Below, piece by piece: positions 30,916-39,411 of a DNA stretch of 42,088 nt; positions within the stretch are counted from its first letter, which is position 1; every line of letters begins with the position of its first letter. Source of the stretch: Acidaminococcus hominis. GTDB lineage: Bacteria > Bacillota > Negativicutes > Acidaminococcales > Acidaminococcaceae. The translations under genes were made by a program, and so were the position numbers. A model generated the notes under the pieces. It ran no database searches. It saw nothing but the letters and a program-made list of their open reading frames with translations, and was not told the origin of the DNA. The stretch is from positions 386,029 through 428,116 of the forward strand of contig NZ_OLMM01000004.1 of assembly GCF_900291475.1 (NCBI RefSeq). Reading direction: 5' to 3'.

Positions 30916-33900
30916 TCAAAACAATTTTTCCATTTGGGCCCGTTCCCAGGTATCCCGATAGGGATCCAGTTCCTGCAAAGCCCGGGTGCCGTAGGACAGC
31001 ACCGTCCCTTCGTAGTGCTGGGCAATCCGGCTATCCGGGTACTGTTTTTTCAGCAGGGCAATGACCATATACACATAGCCTGCCTCCCGGGGATTATTCA
31101 TATTCCCCAGTTTCTGGAGGGCGTCATCCAAGAAGCGGATAGCTTCCTCCTCCTTGTTTTCCCGCATGGCCAAAAGGCTGAGACCGGACTCCACAATGGG
31201 ATGCCGCCAGTAGAATACGTACCGGGGGAACAATTGGTAGGCCTGGAGAAAATATTTTTTGGCCTGGTCATAATCCCCCATATTCCAGCAGGCAACCCCT
31301 GCATTGCAGGAAAATACCACCCAGGAACTGTAGGCTTCCTGGTCCTTGCTGTAGTCCAGGGCCTGTTTGTAATAATCCAGGGCTTCCTGGAACTTGCCCT
31401 GGCCCCGGCGGATTTCCCCCAGGTAGTTATAGGCCCCGGCAATATTCAGGGCATACCGCCGCTTCACATTTTGGGTCACCATGAAGGTGGAAATGGATTC
31501 CTTCAGCAGCCGCTCTGCCTCCTCAAAGTTCCCCTGCATAATCATATTCAGGCCCTTCAGCCGGAGCAGGATACCCATTTCCTTGTGGTAGTTGCATTCA
31601 TCCGCCAGGTTCAGGGCGATTTCCAGATAGTTTTTCATTTCTTCCGTATTGCCAATCTGGATATCGTAGTAGATCATCTGCTTGTAACCCATGAGCATGT
31701 AGTCCCGGTTGTGGACCTCAGAGGCCTGCTCAATCAGGCTCAAAATGTTCCGCACGCCCTTCTCGTATTCCCCTACCCGGATATAGTGCCGGCCCATAAG
31801 GTGGAGATAGGTCATTTCCAAATCCCGGACCTCGGGAGTTTCCCCGTAGTTCCGCTTGATGGTATGCATCATCTCATCCACTTCTGACAGGAATTGGGAC
31901 AAATTGGTCTCAATGTAGCAGCTCTTTTCGTCATCGGGGGTAATCTCCGTGCTGCTGAGCACCGGGAACAGTTCGTTGCTGAAGTTCAGGTAGTACATCA
32001 AAATCTTCAGCTTGTAGCGGCCCATGTTCACCAGTTCCCCGGCCTCCTGATAATGGTACTCCAAATGGTGATACAGCCGAATATCCTGGGGCGAATGGGT
32101 CAGCCGCTTTTCCCACAGGCTAGCCACATAGCCGTGAAGGATCCGCCATTTTTCTGGGGATACCTGCTGATGGATGTATTCCTTGAGCTTTTGCTGGATG
32201 ATTTCGTACAGCACTTCCGGCTGCTGGGTCACCGGCCGGATCAGGTTTCGGCTCCGGAGTTCTTCCAGAATTTCCAGGGCCTGGAGGCTGTTCAGGTGCA
32301 TGTATTCGGAAATCATGGCCAGCGGCGCTCCATCGTAGAACAGAGCGATAAATTCCAACACCTTCTGCTGGGTGTCCGTCAGGGAGCAGCAGCCGGTCTT
32401 AAAAATGTTGATCATATTTTCCGTCAGATTATCCAAGCTGCCGGTATTTTTAAAGGCCGTCAGGCATTCCTTCAAAAGGAAAATATTTCCCTCCGACTCC
32501 TGCATCAAGCGATGGACCAGTTCGTCGGTTACCGGCACCTTGAGCTCCGCCTGCTGAGCAAAAAGCCGCACCACGTCTTCTCCCACCGGTTTCAGGTCCA
32601 GAGTTCGCAGTTTCTGGTACATACTCACCGCCGCCTCAAACTGCTGGAAAGCTTTTTCCTTGGATTCCTGGGCAGTCAGGAGAAACAGTAGCCGGGGGGA
32701 TTTCTTGTGAAGAATCAGGGAGCTTAACAGGGACAGACTCAGAGGGTCCATCCACTGGAGGTCCTCAAAGATAATTACCACAGTCTTATGGCTGGCCGCT
32801 GCCTCCAGGGTAGTGTACAAAGTATGGAATACCGCATCCACCTTGAGCATATCCTTGACTTCCGCCAGCCCCGCTTCCCGGTCCCCGCCCATGTCCATCT
32901 GGGGAAATAATTCGTTCAGCCGCAGGTTTTCCAGCCGGGGCACCTGCAGCCGCTCCCGCTCCACCAGATTACCGAGCCCCTCCACAATCCCCGTCCAGGG
33001 CCGCAGCAAAATGTTCTGTTCGGGCTGGTAGCAATTGGACTGGAGCACCACCACGTTGCTGGGCAGCCCTTTCACCAAGGCATCCTTCAGCAGGGTTTTG
33101 CCGCTGCCGGCGTCCCCTCGAATCAGCAGGGTTTCACTGCTGCCTCCCTGGAGAAATTCTTCCACAATCCGCCGGACCTGCTGCAATTCCTTTTCCCGGC
33201 CAGTAATCTGGGTCTGCTTGGGCAGTTCCACCTTGTAGGGCTGATTCCCCTGCTGCCGCCCCTGGCGGAGCAATTCGTCAATTTCCACCGGCACGCTGCT
33301 GCGCAGCTCCTCGTGGAACACCTTTTTCATTTCCTCGTACAATTCCTGGGCCTGGTGCACATTGCCTTCCTGGCAGTACACCTTCAAAAGGTGCAGGTAG
33401 ACCCCTTCATCGTAGGGATCATGGGCAATCAGCAGCCGGCCGTACCGGGTGACCTGGGGAATATTCTTCACCGCCGTGGCATCCTTCAGTTTCTGGAGCA
33501 GGGCTTCCATATACAGATTTTCCAGCCGGTCCCGCTGGGTCAGATACCAGTTTTCGTACTCCTCCGCTTCCTTGACGAAAAACCCCTGAAGGAATTCTCC
33601 CTGGTACAGTTCCAGCTGACCCCGGGGGTCCTTCTCAAACTGGTTGGCATCCACGGTCACCGCAATGGCCGGATTCACCTTAATTACCGCTTTCCGGGGC
33701 GAGATGAACACATCCTGTCCCAGAACCTTCTTGGTTTCGTAAATGGCGTTGCGGAGATTCTTCCGGGCCACTGTATCGGGCTTATCCGCCCACAGGATCC
33801 CGCTAAGCTCGTCCCGCAGCACAGTTCCTTTCACCAGCATATAATACACCAAGGCGTTCACCTTGTTGTAGGGAAAGAACATTTCCTTCCCGTCCTTATA

Positions 33901-33945
33901 GATTACAGGAACGCCCAAAAAACGCGCTTCAATCCGTTCTGTCAT
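30916..33945 (-). CDS. Large BTAD/AAA/TPR transcriptional activator (SARP/MalT-like layout)
   Basis: 1009 residues from the ATG at 33943-33945, which follows GAGGTG; the frame continues to 34056 without a site. N-terminal OmpR-like winged helix (about 1-95, RIEARFLGVPVIYKDG to KNLRNAIYETKKVLG), then a BTAD domain (about 100-235), an AAA/STAND ATPase with Walker A GDAGSGKT (277-284) and Walker B IIFEDLQWMD (Glu394 Asp395), then a helical TPR-rich half (about 640-1000). Such proteins are one-component activators whose ATPase and TPR parts sense a ligand or partner. Its position between hutI and a histidine-type transporter gene suggests control of histidine use; this is inference. Confidence 0.85.
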   Translation of the reverse strand: MTERIEARFLGVPVIYKDGKEMFFPYNKVNALVYYMLVKGTVLRDELSGILWADKPDTVARKNLRNAIYETKKVLGQDVFISPRKAVIKVNPAIAVTVDANQFEKDPRGQLELYQGEFLQGFFVKEAEEYENWYLTQRDRLENLYMEALLQKLKDATAVKNIPQVTRYGRLLIAHDPYDEGVYLHLLKVYCQEGNVHQAQELYEEMKKVFHEELRSSVPVEIDELLRQGRQQGNQPYKVELPKQTQITGREKELQQVRRIVEEFLQGGSSETLLIRGDAGSGKTLLKDALVKGLPSNVVVLQSNCYQPEQNILLRPWTGIVEGLGNLVERERLQVPRLENLRLNELFPQMDMGGDREAGLAEVKDMLKVDAVFHTLYTTLEAAASHKTVVIIFEDLQWMDPLSLSLLSSLILHKKSPRLLFLLTAQESKEKAFQQFEAAVSMYQKLRTLDLKPVGEDVVRLFAQQAELKVPVTDELVHRLMQESEGNIFLLKECLTAFKNTGSLDNLTENMINIFKTGCCSLTDTQQKVLEFIALFYDGAPLAMISEYMHLNSLQALEILEELRSRNLIRPVTQQPEVLYEIIQQKLKEYIHQQVSPEKWRILHGYVASLWEKRLTHSPQDIRLYHHLEYHYQEAGELVNMGRYKLKILMYYLNFSNELFPVLSSTEITPDDEKSCYIETNLSQFLSEVDEMMHTIKRNYGETPEVRDLEMTYLHLMGRHYIRVGEYEKGVRNILSLIEQASEVHNRDYMLMGYKQMIYYDIQIGNTEEMKNYLEIALNLADECNYHKEMGILLRLKGLNMIMQGNFEEAERLLKESISTFMVTQNVKRRYALNIAGAYNYLGEIRRGQGKFQEALDYYKQALDYSKDQEAYSSWVVFSCNAGVACWNMGDYDQAKKYFLQAYQLFPRYVFYWRHPIVESGLSLLAMRENKEEEAIRFLDDALQKLGNMNNPREAGYVYMVIALLKKQYPDSRIAQHYEGTVLSYGTRALQELDPYRDTWERAQMEKLF

Positions 33946-34027
33946 TGTTCTGCACCTCAACAAACCCTGATATTTTGACTCCGTTTGTCCTAATTTGGGG
34001 AACACTTCAAAACCATAACCAGTTCTT

Positions 34028-34056
34028 ATTATAATATAAATTCTGCTTGTACACAA
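34028..34056 (-). promoter_or_regulatory. Promoter of the BTAD regulator
   Basis: A perfect TATAAT (34028-34033) 17 bases after TTGTGT (34051-34056) on the minus strand. The -35 overlaps the U tract of the hutI terminator. Leader about 75 bases. Confidence 0.65.
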
Positions 34057-34100
34057 AAAAGAAGAAGGAATTATGTCATTTTTTACATAATTCCTTCTTC
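34055..34100 (-). terminator. Terminator after hutI
   Basis: A perfect 16-bp stem (34061-34076 with 34085-34100), an 8-base loop and six U (34055-34060). It lies 30 bases past the hutI stop, so the regulator is transcribed separately. Confidence 0.92.
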
Positions 34101-34130
34101 TGGAGTCAAAAAGTGGAGCTGCAATTTCTC

Positions 34131-35378
34131 TTAGGCGTTTTGGTGAACCACTTTACCGTTCTTTACCACCGTTTCTACAATGTTCACGCCGGTATGGTAG
34201 GGCAGGAATTTGTAGGAAGGATATTGGAGAATCACCAGGTCGGCCTGTTTACCGGCTTCCAGGGAACCAATCCGGTCCGCCCGGTCTACGGCAGCCGCCC
34301 CGTTCAGGGTCAGGGCCGTAATGGCTTCTTCGGCGCTCATACCCATGTAGATTACTGCCAGCCCAATCATCAAAGGCACGGAGAAGGTAAAGCCGCTGCC
34401 CGGATTAAAGTCCGTGGCCAAGGCTACCGCACAGCCGGCATCAATCATTTCCCGGGCCCGGGCAAAGGGTTCCTTCAGGCAGAAAGCCGTAGTGGGCAGC
34501 AAGGTGGATACTACCCCATTCTCGGCCATGGCCTTGATGCCAGCGTCGGAAGCGTGGAGCAGATGGTCCGCACTGGTGGCGTGGAGTTCTCCCGCCAGTT
34601 CAGCACCTCCCAGGCTGACAATTTCGTCGGCGTGGATTTTCAGCTTGAAGCCCATTTTCCGGGCTTCCGTCAAAAGGTGCCGGCTCTGTTCGATGGAGAA
34701 AACGCCCTTCTCGCAGAACACATCGCAGAATTCCGCCAGGTGATCCTGGGCCACTTCCGGCATGACGTCGTGAATGAGAAACTCCAGGAAGTCGTCCCCC
34801 CGACCGGCAAATTCCGGCGGTACCGCGTGGGCTCCCAGGAAGGTGGAGACCAGTTCAATGGGCTGCCGTTTGTTCAGTTCCCGGACGGCCTTCATTTGAC
34901 GGATTTCCGTATCGTGGTCCTGGCCGTAGCCGCTTTTGGCTTCTACGGTGGTCACGCCCATGGCCAGCATTTTTTTCAGATGGTCCAGGGCATGGTCCAC
35001 CAGTTCTTCTTCAGAAGCAGCCCGGGTAGCCTTCATGGTGTTCAGAATGCCCCCGCCCCGTTCCATGATTTCCATATAGCTCATGCCGCTCATCCGCCAT
35101 AGGAATTCATCCGGCCGGTAGCCTCCAAATACCAGATGGGTATGGGAATCCACAAAGCCCGGCAGTACCGCCTTGCCTTGGGCATTGAGCTGTTTCTCCG
35201 CCGGCACCTGTTTTTCCCAGTTAGGGTCCTGGCCGATGGCCTTGATTTTGCCGTCCTCAATCAGGATGGATTGGTTTTCGTAAATTTTTACGTCCTTCAT
35301 GGCCGCACCCTTCCGGGCCGTTTTTCCCAAGGGGGTCACAATCTGGGACGCATTTTTGATCAGCAGTTGTTCTGTCAT
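34131..35378 (-). CDS. hutI: Imidazolonepropionase
   Basis: 415 residues, amidohydrolase superfamily. HutI hydrolyses imidazolone-5-propionate to N-formimino-L-glutamate, the third step of histidine degradation. The metal-binding start of the TIM barrel is clear in LPGFVDSHTHLVFGG (about 72-86), and further metal/catalytic segments are KLKIHADEI and LATDFNPGSGF. The ATG follows AAGGAGGT. It is separated from hutU by 85 bases that contain a terminator-like hairpin. Confidence 0.96.
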   Translation of the reverse strand: MTEQLLIKNASQIVTPLGKTARKGAAMKDVKIYENQSILIEDGKIKAIGQDPNWEKQVPAEKQLNAQGKAVLPGFVDSHTHLVFGGYRPDEFLWRMSGMSYMEIMERGGGILNTMKATRAASEEELVDHALDHLKKMLAMGVTTVEAKSGYGQDHDTEIRQMKAVRELNKRQPIELVSTFLGAHAVPPEFAGRGDDFLEFLIHDVMPEVAQDHLAEFCDVFCEKGVFSIEQSRHLLTEARKMGFKLKIHADEIVSLGGAELAGELHATSADHLLHASDAGIKAMAENGVVSTLLPTTAFCLKEPFARAREMIDAGCAVALATDFNPGSGFTFSVPLMIGLAVIYMGMSAEEAITALTLNGAAAVDRADRIGSLEAGKQADLVILQYPSYKFLPYHTGVNIVETVVKNGKVVHQNA

Positions 35379-35419
35379 GCTTTACCTCCTTCTGCTTTCC
35401 AGCTTTTCAGCCAGAATAG

Positions 35420-35449
35420 AAACAAAGGGGTGTGAAAAAATCACACCCC
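35420..35449 (-). terminator. Hairpin between hutU and hutI
   Basis: A 9-bp stem GGGGTGTGA / TCACACCCC (35427-35435 with 35441-35449) followed on the minus strand by a U-rich tail interrupted by one G. It looks like a terminator or attenuator inside the hut gene run and would set hutI below hutU in expression. Confidence 0.75.
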
Positions 35450-35463
35450 TGTTTACTTGCAGC

Positions 35464-37512
35464 TTAGTCTTTTACTACGTGGGCATGCGGATAAACTTCT
35501 GCTACCGCAGCCTTAACCTTGTTTTCATCCGCCAGATACGGCAGGGTGATTTGGCCGATGCCGAAGCGGGTCTTATTGAATTCCATAGCGGTTTCCATGG
35601 CGTGTTCATTCCGGGCCCAGGAACGACGGGCTACACCGCCCATAACATCCCAGGACAGGGCACTGCGGATGATTTCATCCACTCTGTGGCTGCCATCCAG
35701 TACCAGACCAAAGCCGCCGTTGATGGCTTTGCCGATACCGGTGCCGCCGCCGTTGTGCAGGGCTACCAGGCTCATGCCTCTGGCAGCGTTGCCGGCGTAG
35801 CATTGTACAGCCATATCAGCCATTACGTTGGAACCATCTTTGATGTTAGAGGTTTCACGGAACGGAGAGTCCGTACCGGATACATCGTGGTGGTCACGGC
35901 CCATCATGACAGGACCGATTTCCTCGTTGCGTACCAGTTCGTTGAAGCGCAGGGCAATCTTAATCCGGCCTACTTCATCCTGGTACAGGATACGAGCCTG
36001 GGTACCTACCACCAGTTTGTTCTTCTCAGCATCCCGAATCCAGTTGTAGTTGTCCCGATCCTGATACCGGCGGTTCACGTCGATGCATTCCATAGCGGCC
36101 ATATCGGTCTTATGCAGGTCTTCGGGCTTGCCGCTGAGGCATACCCAACGGAACGGGCCATAGCCATAGTCGAACAGCTGGGGTCCCATAATATCTTCTA
36201 CATAGCTGGGCCAAATGAACCCATCTTTGTCGTCTACGCCGTTCTTGGAGATTTCCTTGACGCCGGAATCGAATACGGCTTTCAGGAAGGAGTTGCCATA
36301 ATCGAAGAAGTATACGCCTTTGGAGGTGATTTTCTTCAGGGCTGCGAAATGAGCATGGAGGGTCTTGTCCACCAGTTTACGGAATTTCACAGGATCTTCT
36401 GCCAGCATCTTGGTGCGTTCTTCGAAGGTCAGGCCCTGCGGGCAGTAGCCTCCGTTGTAGGCATTGTGGCAGGAGGTCTGGTCGGAAACCAGGTCTACGT
36501 GAATGTCGTGGTCGGCAATGTATTCCAGCAGATCTACAATGTTGCCATGGTAAGCATAGGCTTTGCCCACTTTTTCTGCCATGGCCTTATGAGCCATTTC
36601 AATAACTTCAGGAATGGAGTCGGATACACCGGAAATCCAGCCCTGATCCAGACGGGTCTTAATCCGGGAAGCATCCACTTCTGCGATGATGGCAGCGCAG
36701 TTGGCAATTTCAGCAGCCTTGCCCTGAGCACCGCTCATGCCGCCCAAACCGGAGGTAACAAACAGCCGGCCAGCCAGGTCGCCGTCTTCAGGAATCCCCA
36801 GTTTCATACGGCCAGCGTTCAAAATGGTGTTGAAGGTACCATGGACAATCCCTTGGGGTCCAATGTACATCCAGCCGCCAGCGGTCATTTGCCCATAGTT
36901 GGCAACGCCCATTTCTTCTGCGATTTCCCAATCCTTCAGGTTATCGTATTCACCAATCATCAGGCCGTTGGTGATGACAACCCGGGGAGCTTCCGGTTTG
37001 GAATGGAACAGGCCCACAGGGTGGCCGGATTCCATAACCAGGGTTTGGTCTTCGGTCATTTCTTCCAGGTACCGTTTGATCAGGTTGTACTGCATCCAGT
37101 CATGGCAGACGCTGCCGGTTTCCCCGTAGGTAACCAGTTCGTAAGGATACAGGGCTACTTCAAAGTCCAGGTTGTTGTCGATCATGACCTGGAAGGCTTT
37201 GCCAGCGGTGCATTTGCCTTTGTATTCGTTGATGGGTTTGCCGTAAATCCGGCCTTCCGGACGGAAACGATAGCCGTAAATCCGGCCCCGGGTAGTCAGT
37301 TCTTCCAGAAATTCAGGAATCAGTTCATCATGATATTTTTCAGGAATGTAGCGCAGGGCATTCTTCAAAGCGATTTCCGTTTGGGCAGGAGTCAGCCGGA
37401 AGCCCCGGTCAGGAGCTCTGCGGATGCCTTCCTGGAACGGTTTCTTCGGAGGCAGCCCGTTAGGGAATTCCAATTTAATCGTCATTGCCTTGGCAATATC
37501 TTCATTCTTCAT
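35464..37512 (-). CDS. hutU: Urocanate hydratase (long form)
   Basis: 682 residues, about 130 longer than the Bacillus-type enzyme; the extra length is mostly N-terminal and internal, as in the long form found in Fusobacteria and some Firmicutes. It converts urocanate to imidazolonepropionate with NAD+ as an electrophile. Recognisable segments are QTLVMESGHPVGLFHS, ANYGQMTAGGWMYIGPQG, the NAD-binding FVTSGLGGMSGAQGKA and the SPFRETSNIKDGSN region near the active site. The start MKNEDIAKAM follows AAAGGAG. It has its own promoter region upstream. Confidence 0.95.
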   Translation of the reverse strand: MKNEDIAKAMTIKLEFPNGLPPKKPFQEGIRRAPDRGFRLTPAQTEIALKNALRYIPEKYHDELIPEFLEELTTRGRIYGYRFRPEGRIYGKPINEYKGKCTAGKAFQVMIDNNLDFEVALYPYELVTYGETGSVCHDWMQYNLIKRYLEEMTEDQTLVMESGHPVGLFHSKPEAPRVVITNGLMIGEYDNLKDWEIAEEMGVANYGQMTAGGWMYIGPQGIVHGTFNTILNAGRMKLGIPEDGDLAGRLFVTSGLGGMSGAQGKAAEIANCAAIIAEVDASRIKTRLDQGWISGVSDSIPEVIEMAHKAMAEKVGKAYAYHGNIVDLLEYIADHDIHVDLVSDQTSCHNAYNGGYCPQGLTFEERTKMLAEDPVKFRKLVDKTLHAHFAALKKITSKGVYFFDYGNSFLKAVFDSGVKEISKNGVDDKDGFIWPSYVEDIMGPQLFDYGYGPFRWVCLSGKPEDLHKTDMAAMECIDVNRRYQDRDNYNWIRDAEKNKLVVGTQARILYQDEVGRIKIALRFNELVRNEEIGPVMMGRDHHDVSGTDSPFRETSNIKDGSNVMADMAVQCYAGNAARGMSLVALHNGGGTGIGKAINGGFGLVLDGSHRVDEIIRSALSWDVMGGVARRSWARNEHAMETAMEFNKTRFGIGQITLPYLADENKVKAAVAEVYPHAHVVKD

Positions 37513-37710
37513 TGATCAACACTCCTTTGCAGATAATGGGGGATCCTTCCGATCCCATCCTTGCACAATACTATTGTAGAAACTAAACATCTAAAAAACG
37601 TCTATGCAGCCGTCCAAAATCCGTTTTTTTCGGCTTTTTTCGTCTGCCGCTTTGGACGTTTCCCGCCCCCAGCGTCCATAAAGAATCAAAAAGCCCGGAT
37701 TTCTGGCAGA
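37513..37710 (-). promoter_or_regulatory. hutU promoter and candidate regulator-binding region
   Basis: A TACAAT -10 (37573-37578) with no convincing -35, which suggests activator dependence. Upstream on the minus strand, GGACG, AGACG and AGATG (37611-37615, 37599-37603, 37588-37592) repeat at 12- and 11-base steps. An ACAATA/TATTGT palindrome (37565-37577) overlaps the -10. Further out, two more copies of CGTCCA lie at about 37654-37677. Nothing coding is seen. Confidence 0.4.
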
Positions 37711-37742
37711 GAAAAAGCCCGTTGGGGGCAACAGGCTTTTTC
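37711..37742 (-). terminator. Terminator after hutH
   Basis: GAAAAAGCC (37711-37719) pairs with GGCTTTTTC (37734-37742), with four further pairs inside around a G-rich loop. U-rich on both strands, so it may work in both directions. It lies 21 bases past the hutH stop. Confidence 0.8.
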
Positions 37743-37763
37743 CCGTCAGAGGACCACTTTTTA

Positions 37764-39323
37764 TTAGAAGTAAGCCAGTTTGACTTTGTCTTCTACAGCA
37801 TCCAGGATGTCGCCATCCTCTACCAGTTTGGTAATCTTTTCCAGTTCCTTGAACATTTCAATGTCTTTATCGTAGGCAATGAACTTGTTGGTTTCACGCA
37901 CCCGGTCGTAGGCAGCCTGGGTACCAGCACCCAGTTTGAAGCCTTCGCCTTCCCGCAGGTCGATGGCCTGGCAGGCAGCCAGGATTTCCGTAGCAACCAC
38001 CCGGCGGGTATTGAAGGCAATTTCGCCGGCTTTCCGGGCTGCATGGGCACCCATGCTGACCAAGTCTTCCTGGTTTTCGCAGGTAGGAATGGAATCCACG
38101 GAAGCAGGATGTGCCAGCACCTTGTTTTCGCTGACCAGTGCAGCAGCAGCGTATTGGGTAATCATGAAACCGGAGTTCAGGCCGGAATGTTTAACCAGGA
38201 AGGAGGGGAAGCCGCTCAGGGAGTTGTTGATCAGTCTTTCCAGACGGCGTTCGGATACGTTGGCAATTTCGGAAATGCCGATGCCCAGGAAGTCGAAGGG
38301 CAGAGCCATGGGTTCGCCATGGAAGTTGCCGCCGCTGATAACATCGCCATCCGGCAGAACAATGGGGTTATCCGTAGCGGAGTTGATTTCGATATCCACT
38401 TTGTCTTTTACAAAGCCCAGGCAGTCCTTGCTGGCCCCATGAATCTGGGGTACGCAGCGCAGGGAGTAGGAATCCTGTACCTTGAGCTGAGCCTGGTGGG
38501 TTACGTAGGTGCTGCCGGCCAGCAAAGCTCTCATATTGGCAGCGGTGTCCAGCTGTCCTTTATGCGGACGGATGATGTGCAGCCGTTCGTCGTAGGCATC
38601 GATAATGCCTCTTTGGGCTTCTACGGACAGGGCAGCCGCAATATCGCTTTGTTTCAGCAGGTTCATGCCTTCCCACAGGGCAAAGACGCCCATAGCAGTC
38701 AGGATCGGAGTGCCGTTGATCAGGGCCAGGCCTTCTTTGGCTTCCAGATGGATGGTAGGAATGCCAGCCTTTTCCATGGCTTCCTTACCGGGCATTACCG
38801 TGCCTTGGTATTCCGCATCGCCCAGACCCAGCATGGGGAGAACCATATGGGCCAGGGGTGCCAAGTCACCGGAAGCGCCCAAGGAGCCTTTTTCCGGAAT
38901 GTAGGGATGTACACCCTTATTGATCATGGCCACCAAAGTTTCCAGGGTGGACAGCCGAATGCCGGAGTAGCCTTTTACCAGAGCGTTGGCACGAATGGTC
39001 ATGGCAGCCCGGACCACTTCCCTGCTCAGGGGTTTGCCGTAACCACAGGAGTGGGTACGGATCAGGTTTTCCTGCAGCTGGGAGCATTCATCTTGAGAAA
39101 TATGCACCCGGCACAAAGAGCCGAAGCCCGTGGTAACCCCGTAAACAACGCGATCGCTGTTGACGATATCATCAATCAAGGCACGGGAAGCCTTGATTTT
39201 TGCAACAGCGTCCGGATCAAAGGAAAGCTGTGCCCCATAGCGGCTGACTGCAATCAGTTGTTCCAGGGTCAAATCATCACCGGTCAATACGACTTCTTTA
39301 ATGGCTTTAACGTCTTTTAACAT
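37764..39323 (-). CDS. hutH: Histidine ammonia-lyase
   Basis: 519 residues. It deaminates L-histidine to urocanate with the autocatalytic MIO group, formed from Ala150-Ser151-Gly152 in KGSLGASGDLAPLAHM. Other conserved segments are YGVTTGFGSL (60-69), RANALVKGYSG and the NPIVLPDGDVISGGNFHG stretch. The ATG follows TAGGAGGA. It lies 88 bases downstream of the second yuiF-like gene with no terminator between them, so the two are probably cotranscribed. Confidence 0.97.
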   Translation of the reverse strand: MLKDVKAIKEVVLTGDDLTLEQLIAVSRYGAQLSFDPDAVAKIKASRALIDDIVNSDRVVYGVTTGFGSLCRVHISQDECSQLQENLIRTHSCGYGKPLSREVVRAAMTIRANALVKGYSGIRLSTLETLVAMINKGVHPYIPEKGSLGASGDLAPLAHMVLPMLGLGDAEYQGTVMPGKEAMEKAGIPTIHLEAKEGLALINGTPILTAMGVFALWEGMNLLKQSDIAAALSVEAQRGIIDAYDERLHIIRPHKGQLDTAANMRALLAGSTYVTHQAQLKVQDSYSLRCVPQIHGASKDCLGFVKDKVDIEINSATDNPIVLPDGDVISGGNFHGEPMALPFDFLGIGISEIANVSERRLERLINNSLSGFPSFLVKHSGLNSGFMITQYAAAALVSENKVLAHPASVDSIPTCENQEDLVSMGAHAARKAGEIAFNTRRVVATEILAACQAIDLREGEGFKLGAGTQAAYDRVRETNKFIAYDKDIEMFKELEKITKLVEDGDILDAVEDKVKLAYF

Positions 39324-39411
39324 TTGTGCATCCTCCTATAAAATGAAAGTCCCAAAGTGTTGGGTTTGTCAGGCGAAAAGGAAAATCAGCTAAACAGGTT
39401 ACAACGCGGCA

